From: Polydactylus sextarius
Lineage: Eukaryota; Chordata; Actinopteri; Polynemidae
Direction of reading: 5' to 3'
DNA: 64,000 nucleotides
Assembly: GCA_016801845.1 (NCBI GenBank)
Contig: CM028912.1
Span: forward strand, 5,505,001-5,569,000
Made by a program: the position numbers and the translations under genes
Shown here: in pieces, positions 36,501 to 48,894 of the stretch
How the letters are laid out: the number at the start of each line of letters is the position of its first letter
Position numbering within the stretch: the first letter of the stretch is position 1
The notes under the pieces: model-generated
What the model saw: only the letters and a program-made list of their open reading frames with translations
What the model was told of the DNA's origin: nothing
Database searches by the model: none

Positions 36501-38860
36501 AAATTATTCATGGAAGGAGCATCCGTAATTGTGTTAAAGCTCCTATTAAGCATTTGTCAAAGTTTTAATTAAAAAAACATTTAAAATCTGTTTCATTAAA
36601 AAACAGTATAGGTTCAGATTGGTTTAACCACATTTATCAATCTCTCCTTACATAAGGTTGGTTTTGCCTCCTGTTAGTTCAAACAATATACAGTGTTTGC
36701 TGCAGACATGAACACATATTTACAGCGCACATACCTAACAGCTGCATGGAAATGTTTTATTACAGCAACCCATACAGATTGTTTGGCAGTGTCTGAAGAC
36801 CCAATTGCAATCTAATCATTTGCAAATAAGAGGAAGGACACTTTGTCCTAAAGGTCACCTTATTGACAACACTACATCTCACATTTCCATCATCAGAAAA
36901 CTAAGATTTTGGAGCATTTGAACATGTGTCTAATATTGGATCAGTTTCTATTTAAAAACACAGCTGGTTTGTCAGATATGAGAGTGACTACATCACAGAG
37001 CAACAATGTGAAGAAGCCAACTTCATACCACCTCCAACTACTTTTGGGATGAGTTATTGTGCCTGTGTTTTTATGGAGATAACACAGTACAGGCGTTATC
37101 AAGTGACTGCACAAGTTTAAAATAACAAGTTTGACTGAGGACCCAAAATGAGTCACCCAAGAGTTACTGTTAGCCTACAGCATTTATGACTCACCCAAAA
37201 CACTAGTACTGATGAAGATGTCTGACAACAAGCAATGAAGCCAATCATGTTTTTTTTTTTGTTACATAATTACAGTTATGTGCAGGGCGGCTAGAGTCTG
37301 AAAGCAGAATCATTAGTAGATTTTATGTGTTCTTAAATACTTTGTACAAATTTCCTGTAAGTAACTAACCTGTAAGTAACTATAACTTTCACGCAGTACT
37401 GTAATTCCAGTGTGGATAACAAAGTTATATAAATTCCATGAAAATACGTGGAGACAGATGCTCAAATGTGAGTGTTTTCAACTTTCCACATTCCCCTGGA
37501 CCTGTCAGAGACCACACACAAACATACAATATCACTACTACTACAACTACACACAGACATGACCTCACTTCACCCACTGTGGGATCATTAGGACTGTTTG
37601 ATGAGTAAGTGGAGAGACCATGAGCAGAAAAGTTTATCTCTTCAGGCAGAGAGCTGTCTGGCACTTAGCCCAATCCCAACACCCCATCACCACTTAGACT
37701 GTAAGAGTGTGTGTGTGTGTGAGTCTTCTATCTCTGGAAATGACCAGACTGTTGACTCCATAAATCCTCAGCCCATCTCTTGAGGACATGTAGTGTTTGT
37801 GTTTGGGGACTTAATGTACATTATACTGAAGGTAACAGCCTCTATTCAAACCCTGATAAAATTTGTCAATATTCTTTATCCAGTTGATCAATTTAAAACC
37901 TTCACAACATTGCACCAAGTGACTTTGACAAAAAGATCACGTGTACTGCAGTTTATTCAGAGCCACCATATAGATAATACTGTTACAAACTACTGCAAAA
38001 CCCAATAAAATAGTCACCAACAAATTAATTCTTATTTGATTTTAATTACGTTTGTTAAAGACCACACTATCCAACAGTTTCAGAAAATGACTCTGCCTTT
38101 TTTTTTTTTTAAAAAAATCATGCTGTGTAGGGTTTAAAGAAGTGCATCTTATTATTCATTGTTTGCTATATATACTTTTATCGCTCTTCTCTATGACTGC
38201 ATCTTTTCCCTCTTCCTACCTCTCTCTTTGCCACCTCTCTGTTCCTCTGCCTCTCGCTGCTTCTACTTCTTCTCCATCTGTGGTTACATAAAGTGGTGTG
38301 AAGGCCTGGCTGTGTGGGCTGCAGAGTGGAGGAGGGCCTCGCCACTTTCTGAACTTTCATTCACTAAGGAGCTTCCAAGTTCACCATCCTTGCAAACCTC
38401 CTCAGCCAGCTCAGTGTGTCAGAGTATGAGGCTATTTATGGACCCACCTCCATTGTTCGGCACATCAACATCCCAACACCCTCTGTTCCTTAAATGTTAT
38501 GGTCCCTCTGGAACTATAACGTGCACATTTTGAAGTAATGGATGCTCTGGTGTTTTGTCTTGTGTTTTGCCAGCATTGTTTAGTTGCTGTATGTCTCTGT
38601 TTTTATCATTATGTGACTTTGGTTTTATCAGTTTTTATTGTCATTTAATCTTATGATGAATATGAGCCTTTAATTATGAGTGCCCAAGTGTTGTTTCTGT
38701 TTGAGCAACAGTTTTGAAGATATATTCAATTCAAAATCCATGGATAATTCTCACATTGGAGAATAACTTATACACTACTGTCCTATAATTTGTACCAAAA
38801 TAGTTAACATAAAATACTTTAACACAACAGTAGCCACTGTGTCCTCCAACCTGAACAACA
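33540..38860. other. Non-coding stretch
   Basis: No recognisable gene. A CA-rich segment lies at about 33947-33990 and a G-rich segment at about 34080-34147. A 15-base tandem duplication (CCTGTAAGTAACTA-type) is at about 37354-37383, and a short GT repeat at about 37707-37720. The 124-codon plus-strand frame at 38159-38533 is Leu/Ser-rich without a known domain. Confidence 0.5.
35230..35340. promoter_or_regulatory. Candidate conserved element around a perfect 14-bp palindrome
   Basis: TGGTATTAATACCA at 35286-35299 is a perfect palindrome. It sits in a non-repetitive block that also has AACAATGG (SOX-like) and CCAATTA and GATTAG (homeodomain-like). This motif composition suits a developmental enhancer. 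Only the motifs are observed; function is inferred. Confidence 0.22.
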
Positions 38861-38862
38861 AT

Positions 38863-39216
38863 ATACTGATTAGCCACAACATTGAAACCATTTAAATTAC
38901 CAGCAGAAATCAATGATACTGATCATCTTTTATAATGTAAAATTCAACCGGGAAACACTGGGTTTCATTAAGTAAGTATTTTGAAATGTACAAGCTACCT
39001 AAACATAGTTTCAGAACAAACATACAGCCCATGGCAATGCTATGCTCCCAGCAGGACAATGCACCATGCTGCACTGCAGAAATGGCTCAGTGAACAAGAA
39101 AAAGAGTCCAAGGTACCTTCCCATCCACCCAGATCTCAATATAGATGGATTGGTGCCACAAGAGTGACCTCCACAACATAATGTAAGTGGTTTTAATCTT
39201 GTGGCTAACAGGTGCA
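38863..39216 (+). mobile_element. Internally deleted Tc1/mariner-type element with both terminal inverted repeats
   Basis: The left end TACTGATTAGCCACAAC (38864-38880) continues ATTGAAACCATTT. The right end, read on the opposite strand, is TGCACCTGTTAGCCACAAG followed by ATTAAAACCAC. The two are clear inverted repeats of a fish element whose ends read roughly TGATCAGCCATAACATTAAAACCAC. Both ends adjoin TA dinucleotides (38861-38864 and 39216-39217), the expected target duplication. Between them lies a broken transposase piece: CAGCCCATGGCAATG, then codons for QQDNAP (about 39049-39066) carrying the second catalytic aspartate, then an HPPDLN-like remnant. At about 350 bp, most of the transposase is gone. 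Confidence 0.82.
39030..39160 (+). pseudogene. Tc1-type transposase remnant inside the mini-element
   Basis: The frame reads through CSQQDNAPCCTA before a stop. The D of QQDNAP is the second D of the DDE/D triad in this transposase group. A shifted frame then gives PPRSQYRW/PDLN-type residues corresponding to the motif that normally reads NSPDLNPIEHLW. Only about 40 residues' worth survive, with a stop and frame changes. Confidence 0.75.
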
Positions 39217-39364
39217 TAGGTCAAGTGTCCCTATTGTTTGATATTAACCATAGGAGCATCTTCTGAATTAGCACCTCAACAGCTGCAGGTTCACTGGAGC
39301 TTCATCATCACAGTTACAATAAAAAAAAAAAACTTGAAATGAAGCTTATGCAAGTATTATGGTT

Positions 39365-39420
39365 TGGTTGATTTAGGCTTAAAAGGTACTTGGTTAGGTT
39401 TAGTGAAGGTCACGGTTAAA
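39365..39420 (+). repeat. Short relic of a GGTTAGGTTTAG-type fish repeat
   Basis: The run TACTTGGTTAGGTTTAG, then AAGGTCACGGTTAAAATAAG, recalls a frequent percomorph interspersed sequence built on CTTGGTTAGGTTTAGG and ATCATGGTTAGGGTTAAAAT. The match is short, so I treat it as tentative. Confidence 0.4.
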
Positions 39421-40140
39421 ATAAGTTCCTCATCAACATTATATGAATGTTGTTGTTATGGTTACCATAATGAAAACGTGGTTATTGTTGTCAAATTCTA
39501 ATAGATCACAGGAAACATCATAGAGAACTGGTTTTGCACAGAATATGAAGTGTGCCAGGCCACCCCCTAATGTGGATTTTATTGCTCTGTATGCTACATC
39601 ACCTTACCTGCCCCTGTCATAATTGCTCCAGTCATATTAGGCTTCTGCTCAGACAACCAGTGGGCTTCTAGTAAGGTGTAGTTTTTTTCATGGTTGTAAT
39701 AGATGACACAAAGACAAAGAACCTTCCAGAGTTTAATATGGTTGTATTCATTTATAGAAGCAAACACATGCATTATAGGTGTCCGGTTACACGAGAAGTT
39801 CATCCACACTTACCAGCCAATCAAGATCCTACATTTTCAGTGGCCATAGTGAAATATTAATACAGTTTATTAAAAAGTTCAGCCTCTGTTTTAACCCCTG
39901 CGTGTACTGAATAAGGGTGAACATGGAGGGTGCATTTAAAAGCAAGTGAGGGAAAATAAATAGCCCGTTTTCTTTCTTCAGAAGTTACATGATCTCCCCT
40001 TAAACCCTGTGTTATGTGCATACGCACACCTGTCCTCCAAAAGTAAAACACGGTTTTCTCATTGCAGACATGACACAGAATAACCAGACGTGAATAACTG
40101 ATAGCTGGATGAGGGCAGCAGGTTCTGGTTTTAATTTCCG

Positions 40141-40383
40141 TCAGTGTTGATCTTGAAGACAGCGTGTCACTTCATAACGTGGATAGATGGGATTAGTATC
40201 AGCACTTAACAAATGAAGAACATCCTTCATACTAATCTTCCCGCTGTCAAACATGAGCGAGGCAGTGGAGACTTCTGCTCCCTCACTCCAGATCAGCTTA
40301 CTATTAATGACACACCCACTCTCCGGCTTTCCATCCCATTGTAATGAACACAACAATAAGAGTATAACAGGCCTGACGTGCAT
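40141..40383 (-). CDS. 80-codon open frame with signal-peptide-like N-terminus, unidentified
   Basis: The minus-strand frame encodes 80 residues. It begins MHVRPVILLLLCSLQ, a basic/hydrophobic start like a secretion signal, and continues with a mixed, soluble-looking segment that includes CVINSKLIW and ADTNPIYPRYEVTRC. Cysteines fall at residues 12, 24 and 75. The frame is not repeat-driven and its composition looks protein-like. An AATAAA on the same strand lies at 39866-39871, about 270 bases past the stop. A possible acceptor, CTTTATTAG, ends at 40425 upstream. I recognise no family. It could be a small secreted protein, an exon, or chance. Confidence 0.25.
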   Translation of the reverse strand: MHVRPVILLLLCSLQWDGKPESGCVINSKLIWSEGAEVSTASLMFDSGKISMKDVLHLLSADTNPIYPRYEVTRCLQDQH

Positions 40384-42537
40384 TAAGGAAGACGTGATAT
40401 TGAGTATGGATCTAAATCGCTGGTCTAATAAAGATAAAATAAAGAGATTTGTTATGATCGTGAATAGAGAAAAACCTTCTTTATTAGGAAGTGAACAAAA
40501 TCACTTTCAAAGAGAAAACAGAGTTATTAAAACAATAAACTACTTTGACCTTTAGAAGAAAGTCATCCACTTGGTAGATTTTTATGTTTTTTTTCATGAT
40601 TTTTTAAAAAATTCTCTGCCTAATTACAAGCTTTTGGCTTCAGAGAAAATCAATCATAGCGTATCATGACTCATCAGACAAATTCATGCAAAATCATTCA
40701 CAGTAAAATGATAAAGCAGAAACCATCTAACACTCCTCCTGTCACTCCAGGCTAACCATGCTCTCCCTCTGTCCTTCTCTCTGTGTCGGTCTTACGACCT
40801 TCAATAACTTGCCGCCTCCTATGACCACACCATGTTTCATGTTTGCATTTGTCCTCTGTGTGTGTGTTGTTCCAGTTGGTTGATTAGAGCTTTCACCTCA
40901 CCTTTCTACCGTGCTGACGTTTCTCATTCTTTTCTCCAGTACGTGGCCACAGTCGGTGACTTTGGTGTTTTTACCCGGACAGAGAAGTCACTACAGTAAC
41001 TGATTAGATCCAAGGCTGCTTGTGTTTTGATGATGTATAAAAAGGTGTGTTAGACCAATATTTTAATTGAATGCCCTTGAAAAACTAGTGCTCTATAATA
41101 TTATAGTGGTGCAGTGGAGAGTTTTCTCTCAGTTAGTGCCTCTAAGCTGAGCCTGATTGAGCTTTGTGTATCTCAGCAGACTCTTGATTAAAATGGTCAT
41201 GCAAACATTGGGAAGACAAAAAACCTGGATGTCTGCTGTCTCGACGACATCTGTGACTGTTTGAATTCCCCATCTGACCAGAGAACGACTGCAACACATG
41301 AAATGTGTCACAATGATGCTGCTGCTGAACAGTGACAGAGAGGAGCGTCATTGACTGCTCTCCACTGTAGTTACTGAAAATGTAGCTGGCAGCTTGGCTG
41401 CACCAACATTGTGTCTACGCTTGTCTCCCTCAACCATTAGCCCAGAATGAACTGGAAACACTTGATGCATGAGTGACACAGCACAAACAGATGTTGCAGC
41501 AGCTGTCCTCAGGTTCTTGGCCACTTACTCAGAGGAGAATTGTGTGTTTCTGTAGGACTGTTTGTTTCATGCACGCAAACACAGTCAGGAGCCTATAAAA
41601 TGAGTTGCTACAATGAATTAATCCAAGTTCAGTGTGCTTGTTGTTTGTGGGAAAAAAAAAAAACTGCCTCCATATCACATTTATCTGAATAGGACCTCTC
41701 CATCCGTTGATGCAGATTGAGTGTGAATGCCAAGAGCTTTGGCATAAACAAATAAAACATTTTTTTTAAGAAAATGTAGTGGAGTTTGACAAAAAAAAGG
41801 CTAAACCTGGGTCAGAATTGTCGAACACAAAGTGGCATTATCCGTCAAGATGCTGTTCTGCCAGCACACAACCAACAAAGTACATGCAAGCACACAACCA
41901 CAGGTAAGTTGATACTGTACCTGATACCAAATAACTGGAATCAGGTTAACTTTCCAGAACAGTTCAATTATTATTTAAGATATATATATGAAACAGTGTG
42001 TACACCCCAATAGTTTCACCACAAATGCATTTTCTGAGAATTAAATTACTTTCACTTTCATACACCAGATTTAAAGAAAATCAGTTTTATTGATTTAAAG
42101 GTGAACGCCACTATGTTACCAAATTGTAGATGGGTTGTGGTGCATTGGGGGTTAAGTGTTTTTTTTTTTTTTTTTGGAATAAAACTGTATAAAGGCACAG
42201 TGTAATGACATTAAATCCCACATACATTTTGGAAATATAATAACATTACTCAGTATTAGAGGTTACCAGACCCCAAGTCTCCTGGAAAAAGAGATCAACA
42301 GGGTTAAACATTCTCTTTATAGAGCAACCGTGGCATGAACTGAGAGTTGACCTGTCACAGTATAAAGGGGCTGGATTTGGTAGTCCAGCCCATGGCTGTG
42401 TTGGTTCTGCTGCTTTGTCGCTGAATTCTTACTGTAATGTATTTCTGCTGTTCTATGCTGTTACAGCAACTCTTCCTTCCCAGAGGAAGTGTACATGACA
42501 AGTTTGTCTAAAACTGCTTTGTGGTCAGCAAAGCACA

Positions 42538-42572
42538 GCTGTCTGTCTGTCTGTCTCTCTTTCTGTCTGTCT
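42538..42572. repeat. (CTGT)n repeat
   Basis: Imperfect CTGT tetranucleotide repeat with a TCTCTTT interruption. Confidence 0.85.
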
Positions 42573-42723
42573 ACTCTTCATAACTGTGGGGAAAAGATAT
42601 ACAGATGTCACCACTTCACCTGCCTACATACCACTGAAGCGCAACTAGACTTATTATTTACTATGTAGTTACATCTGTGTACAAGGCCTACTTCTATAAA
42701 CATCAAAGAGTAGCAAAAGTACT

Positions 42724-42745
42724 AGATAGATAGATAGATCGATAG
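42724..42745. repeat. (GATA)n repeat
   Basis: About five GATA units, with one unit reading GATC at about 42737-42740. Confidence 0.85.
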
Positions 42746-44879
42746 AATGACTGCTTATTATGTATAATTTCAATAGACTGAATAAATAATTCATAGTCTT
42801 CATGTTTATCCGTCCTGCAGTTTGCAAAGGGTCAGGGTGGATTAACAGCAGTAAAAGCTGTTAAGAAAATGAAGACCCTTGGGCCTAAGAGATAAATTAA
42901 TAAAGACGTATGAGAAGAAAATCTCCAGTAACATGTTTATTTCCTTATATCAAAATCAGCCTATATCACACTGCACTATGTTATTGAAAAACATGGACAT
43001 GGCCGATACGCAGTGAGTAGTAGAGGGAGTGTAGTTTCCTGCCTACACCTGTGTCAGACAATTGAAGTGCACATCTAGCATTCCCTTACCTCCAGCTGTA
43101 GGGCCTCTGATACAATGGAGCTTAAAACAATGAATAAATCATCTCTGCTGCACTTAAAAGAACTCTTTTTTGTCCTTTGAACCATCCAAACACTTGCTGT
43201 TATCTCTGTTTAGTATTAAAGAGTAGAAGGCAGAGACACCCAGGAGAAAGGAGAAACTTAGTATAGCAGCTTTTGTCTGTCTCTTTCCAAATCAAGCTTG
43301 AAATGACAGGTAAGTGGGCATATCTAAGTACCACATCAGAACATAGACCTGGTTCTGAGTGGGGCTCAGGTCAAGGACTCCCTGTTGTTTTGAGGCTTGT
43401 AAAATATACTTCATTAGATATGAAATGATGTGTGTCTGTGGGAAACTTATTCTGACATATATAAGCATATGTATCAAAGCACATAGTGTGTATATAAGTG
43501 AGCCTTTGTGTCACTAAAAAATCCAGGGTTTGAGGCAGTTGGTGGCAAGAAGACTGAGGCCACTTTCATCCCTCTCTGCCCAGTGTAATAGTCTATAATT
43601 GTTTTACACTGAGTGCTGATGTCCTGTGGGCTTCTTTGGGAATAAGATGGATTTTATTTCCATTTTCAATTCTATGTGAATGAGTCTCAGCCTCCACTTC
43701 TAATAAGCACATCCGCCACACTTTAAGGACTGACTTAATTACTGATTCTTGGCTGACCTTGCTGTCTGAACTTTGCTTTGGAGCATCAATTGTAGCTCGT
43801 CAATTTCTATGTTAATGAACACTACAGGCAAGGGTAGCGGCAGGGACGGGGAGGAGGGGGTGCAGTTGTTTTCAGACAAAGTTGATGTTCCGAAGAGAAG
43901 TTATGTGATTAAAAAGCTGTTGAGTAACCTTGTATGAAAAGAGAGAGGAATAAAAGACTTAGAGAATACAAATGTCTTCAAATGGTTTAATTTTATTGTG
44001 ACACAGTTCAAATCTATCATCTATTTTTCATGCCTCTTCCCCTTTTTTCAACATGCTTACTTTCTTTAAAACATTTCTATAAAAGCAGGTGGTCAAAATA
44101 CACCCACAGGTCCATTTTTTCACATTTTACTTTTACTTTCATATAAAAAAAAATGCTCAAATTTGACACTTTGACACCTTTCTGCCTAAGTGTCACATAT
44201 TACAGATGTCATGAGAACAGCATCTCTGCTAAAGGTTGGTAAGGAGAAAATCTCATTGTTAAAACCCTTCGCCAACTTTTATTGTGATGTTAAATTCTGG
44301 CTAAAGTGCTCACAAGTAGCCCTCTTCTTGCTAACTGCTCATTTGTTAAATTCTCATTGAGTGTTGATGTGATATGATTCAGACTGTAATTATGAGTAGC
44401 CTTGTTGTTAAAAAAAAAAAAAACTCACCAAAGCCTCCGAGCTTTAATTCCCAGTAAGAGATTGTAGGTTGATTTGTGATTCTAGTGAAATCTCTTAACA
44501 ACCTGTTGGCAGCGACATGACTGTAAATCCACCACTCGCAACATTTACATATTTATAAAATCCAATATTACACCCACAGGAATTTAACACTCTTTGTTTG
44601 TCTGCTTTCACATTTTTTAAAGAACTGCAACAACAAAAGCAGCTAATTTAAACCCTAAATGTCATTTTTTTAGTTGCTCAATTTGTTTGTTTGTTAAAAG
44701 TTAAGATTTGAAAAATCAACTAGTTTATATACTGAATATATTTAATTTTCTGCTATAAAAACCACCATCACAGACAAGCAGACGCACCAAACACCCACGT
44801 GATCCTTAGGGAACGTATAGATAGACTGTGTACGTGTGAAGCTTTATATTCACTTCACCTGTGGATTTCCAGCGCCACA

Positions 44880-44964
44880 CATCTCTAATTCTCTTCTTCC
44901 CTTCTTTACGTCTCTCTCTCCCCTCTGTCTCTTTTCTTCTTTACCTTTCTCTCTTTTCTTACAG
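44880..44964 (+). promoter_or_regulatory. Strong splice-acceptor-like polypyrimidine tract
   Basis: About 80 bases are almost all pyrimidine and end CTCTCTTTTCTTACAG at 44964. This is one of the best 3' splice-site-like sequences in the window. The following 129 bases (44965-45093) run to a donor-like CAG/GTTAGA but contain stops in all three frames. If spliced, the exon would be untranslated or belong to a long non-coding RNA. The tract could also be simple low-complexity sequence. Confidence 0.35.
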
Positions 44965-45361
44965 ATGGAAAACTGCTGATCCTGTTCCAGTCTTCTGATT
45001 AAAGGAAAAAATCCTCAACTGGGAATCATCGGGAATGCTCCCATGATGGCTCTGGATGCAGGCTTTTCATTGGCTGCTTGATGTATAATTCAGGTTAGAT
45101 GGGAGACCTTAATGAGACTGGCTAATGATGTTGACAAGCTTTCTCAGCGTTGATGAAAAAGAGTAACTCCCGCACACTCACTCATACCACAAGCTCATTT
45201 AGGTAAACAACACTTTGACAAGGGTGGGTCAAAAAGTTTAAAAATGGTTTCTGCATCACATTCTTCAGACTCACACACTTGTTATGCAAAGAAAATTAAT
45301 TTGAAATAGGACGGCTAGATAAAAAGATATTAAGGTATATATTTTTGTGTATATCTTTATA

Positions 45362-45497
45362 TCTAAAGGCTGTAATCTTTACTGCAGAAACTCAGGTTTG
45401 AATCCAGCCTGAATCATTTACTGTATGTCACCTATTACCACTACCACTTTCAAAATAAAGACAAAAACACCCCCAAAATAATATAAAAAAGAAAGAA
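45362..45497 (+). mobile_element. Second tRNA-type SINE, degenerate
   Basis: The head retains box B as GGTTTGAATCC (45391-45401). It is followed by AGCCTGAATCATTTACTG and TATGTCACC, and a 3' end AATAAAGACAAAAACACCCC then A/T-rich sequence. The order matches a common percomorph SINE that normally reads GGTTCGATTCCGGCCTG, then TTTGCTGCATGTCATCCCC, and ends AATAAAGGCAAAAATGCCC. The left part with box A is badly decayed. Confidence 0.75.
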
Positions 45498-48355
45498 TTG
45501 TTATATATTGCAATTCCTATTTTTTTAAGTGTATGCTATTAGAATTCTTATTTGCATTGAGATGTTTATTGTCCTTGGGCAGGTTTTAAATGGCTTATCT
45601 TAGCTTACTGGTAACTTCTTTTAAACATTTTTCTTTTGCCAATGATGCAACCGCAATCCCACTCTTGTTTATTGAAATGGATTAGTTGTTTTGAAGTTGA
45701 GGTTTTTACCCATCAATGCTGCTTTTCAGTAGCCTTGCACCTATGTGAGATACAGTTGTGCTCCTCCTAAGTGTCTCAGCATCTCCACCACAGACACTCG
45801 TAAATGCCTTTTCATAGAAGAGCTTTCAGAGTTAGTCACTGAGCCCTTTCCTTCACTCTATCTTCTCTCTTTCTTCTTTTTCACCGTTTTTTTTTATTAT
45901 TATTATTTCTTGTGATAATTTCTGTGGGTTGGAGATGTTTTGTTGGTGAGCTGCAGAGGGAGAAATTCTAGTTCCCTGTTGAAATATTTAGCAGTACTCA
46001 GCATGTGGAAAGAAACTACTGTTGTCTACAGTGGCTTGAATGTTACTCCAGCTCCTCATAAACTCTGAACACAAAGTAAAATAACAAGGCAGTGAAAGAG
46101 GTTTGGACCAATATAGTGATAATTCCTGTAAGATCTTGTTACAGAAACAAACAATTTTTGTACACAGGATTAGTGGATTTTGTCAAAGAGGAAGTATACT
46201 GGATCTCTTACACACAAGGGAAAATTTTATGTATTTTCTTGGCTGAACAATGAAAAGGGTCACATTAACATATCAAACACATAAAATGTGTTTCAGGATC
46301 TTCCATTATGACTAACTCTCTCAACAGTGCCATAATGGCTGTTACATTATGTGTGTCTTTGATTTGTGAACATCCAGCAGTGCGTAGTGTAAACCCATTC
46401 AGACAAGTAGTTCTCAACCTATCTCCCCTGTGAGACACTGTCATATGGAGAGATGGAAGGAAACTGTTTGCTACTCGCCAATGGAAATAATCACAGTATC
46501 AAGTCGATGAATCAACCAAAACAATGAGAATAATCAAGAACAAGAGAATATCTTCAAGTACCCTAGAGCTAGTGTTTTATGTTTTCTCTGTCAGAGATAT
46601 AAGTAGCATGTAGTAGGACGTAGTAGTACGAATAAAACCTCATTCAAGAGTATTGGTTTTATCGTGTCACGTCATGTGCTCTGGCTGTCAGTGGGTTTGT
46701 GTTTGGCACAGATGTGTATACCAGATGAGCAGGGGAGATGGCATCATCTCTACAATTACAGGAAGGTCATGACCTGCTGTCACAGCAACCGCTTGGCATC
46801 CATTTGGAAACTGCTTGGCACCCACAACCTGCAGATTTCATAAACCTGCAATTAGGCAATGGGCATGTATCAGTCAGCACTCTGTGTGAAACATCTGCTT
46901 GTCTGTGCGCTCTCGCGTGCATGCGCGTTAGTCCATTTTCTAACATGTCACGGGAAGAAAGATGTATTTAGTTAGACAGAAAAATGACAGACGGGAACGG
47001 ATCAGATTGATGAGATATAAAATAATTTTGTTAATCTGAGATACAGAATTATTAGCTTTGTCCAATTTGACAAAATTATCTCAAAACTGACGGACTGTTT
47101 TACGGTTTGGAAGTATGATTGTGGCAGAATCGTTTATCATTGATTTTATTTTATTCTCGAACATCCGGTTTCACTGTACTATGATCTTTTAATGTCTGCG
47201 AGGAGAGCATGTTACGTGTGCTGCATTTAAATCTAATCCTCCTGTGAACATGTGCCTCAAACAAACCAGTTGCAGCCGCTAGAGCAGCAACAAGGGTATG
47301 AAGACATATGACTTCTGATCAATAATTTATTATTGCAACCAGTCATTTAAATTGTAATCAATATTTTACATTAATAATTGATTAAATGACCACTTATCAT
47401 TCGATGTAATGTGAGACTTCCTCACATCTTTACACAACTTTAAGCATCGATTGGGTTTTACAGCTTCAACTTTATTGTTCTGCTTTCGTCTCATTGCTCC
47501 CTTCAGCTTTGTTTCCAGACACGGCGGGCGTCCATTTTCAACAACAGCAATAATAAAAAAATAAATAAAAAACAAATAAAAAAGCTCTGTTTACCATTTC
47601 AACAGCAAATAGCAGACAGGGTCAGTTAGCTTAACCCAACTAAAAACATTAAAATGTTAGCAAATTTAGACTTTTAATTTAGACTTTTTAATTTTTGGTT
47701 TTTTAAATAGCCAGAAGGAGAAAGTGTCTCCTGGGTGTCGGGTAAACACAGTCACCATGACAACTTTATAAAGTGAAAATATGTCAGTGTTGTGGTTAAT
47801 ATCAGCTGTGCTGCCACCAAATGGATAAAAAAAAGCAAAGAAGAAGAAACTGTAATGTCTCAGCATTAGTCCACAGTTCATTAGTAGTCATTGGTGGATT
47901 TGAATATAGTGAATCACTTACACTGTGGCATGACAAAAAAGTCCGTATCCAGTTAAGATCATAACTTTAATGAGAATCTAGAAGAGGAACAGATCTGCGG
48001 ATCAGATTGTCTGTGTGCGGTCTAATGTTGTGGTACGTGCATATTTCACAAGTCAGTGCTACATTTGTGATGGTATAGTCTGTGTTCCAGTGAGAATTCA
48101 CATTATTATTTTTTTTTCTTATTTTCAATTTCAACCAGGGAATTAATTGTTTTTTTATCTGATTGCATCCTAATGCAAAGTCTATTTTCGTCTGTGTGGG
48201 AAAGTGGGACACGATGCTAATTCAAGATATTGCTTTTTAAAGGAAAGTTAGTTCTGGTTTTTGAACTTACTGAGAGCTTTTATATTAGTGTTACTGACAA
48301 AGAAGCTGCTGTGCAGAGCTATTTAGTCAAAACTGGACAGTGCAGCAGCAGCAAG

Positions 48356-48378
48356 AAAAAAAAAAAAAAAAAAAAAAA
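48356..48378. repeat. A23 homopolymer
   Basis: A-run after GCAGCAGCAGCAAG. Unlike the run at 29550, no AATAAA precedes it at polyadenylation distance. Confidence 0.9.
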
Positions 48379-48702
48379 TTAAAAAACAGTAGTAGTAGAG
48401 TGGGAGTGGGATGTGATCTCCCAGCAGTTTCTATGGCATCACTCATGCACCATTTATCTGCTGAATATTCAGCAGGCTGCAATGAGTGAGTGAGTTTTTT
48501 TAAAGGAGAATGAAGAGGAGGATTTATTCCATATCAGTCAGTGTCTATATTTTCTGTAAGACTGATAACGGTCAGGTACCTACTCATACTCAGAAAGGAA
48601 GAAGTGTGGAGGCAGATACGTCTGTGACGAGTTTCCTGAGCCCTGGGCAAGTGCAGTTATACAAGAGAGCTCTCTTTCTCCTATATAGTTTACAGATGCT
48701 TG

Positions 48703-48732
48703 TATCCCATCGTATCATGATGGGATACGATG
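48703..48732. repeat. Nested inverted repeats (two overlapping stems)
   Basis: TATCCCATC (48703-48711) pairs with GATGGGATA (48719-48727), and CATCGTATC (48708-48716) pairs with GATACGATG (48724-48732). The 30-base segment can therefore form either of two hairpins. Confidence 0.85.
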
Positions 48733-48870
48733 AGGAGAGGTGGGGGGATTTATTCTCATATTGCCACACAAACACACAGACGTGTGTGTGTGTGTGACGT
48801 GTGTGCAGTGTGTCCATGTGCTGTCAGATACATGACAACGTTCGTTTATTTTCAGTTTTCTTTTTCTAGC

Positions 48871-48894
48871 CTTTTTTTTTTTTTTTTTTTTTTT
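48871..48894. repeat. T23 homopolymer
   Basis: Uninterrupted T-run. It could be the A-tail of a minus-strand retroposed sequence, but no element is recognisable next to it. Confidence 0.9.

Larger units (their letters stand above)
39430..44860. other. Largely non-coding stretch
   Basis: Apart from the 80-codon frame at 40141-40383, no gene-like feature is seen. (TGTC)n is at 42538-42572, (GATA)n at 42724-42745, and T- and A-runs at about 42160-42177, 41650-41662 and 44410-44422. A G-rich segment lies at about 43837-43860. Confidence 0.5.

Noticed and set aside
43837..43860. G-quadruplex at the G-rich run
   Set aside because: There are four G-runs but one loop is longer than seven bases, so the usual rule is not met.
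46405..46440. Possible hAT terminus (AGTAGTTCTCAACCT)
   Set aside because: Short similarity with no matching opposite terminus.
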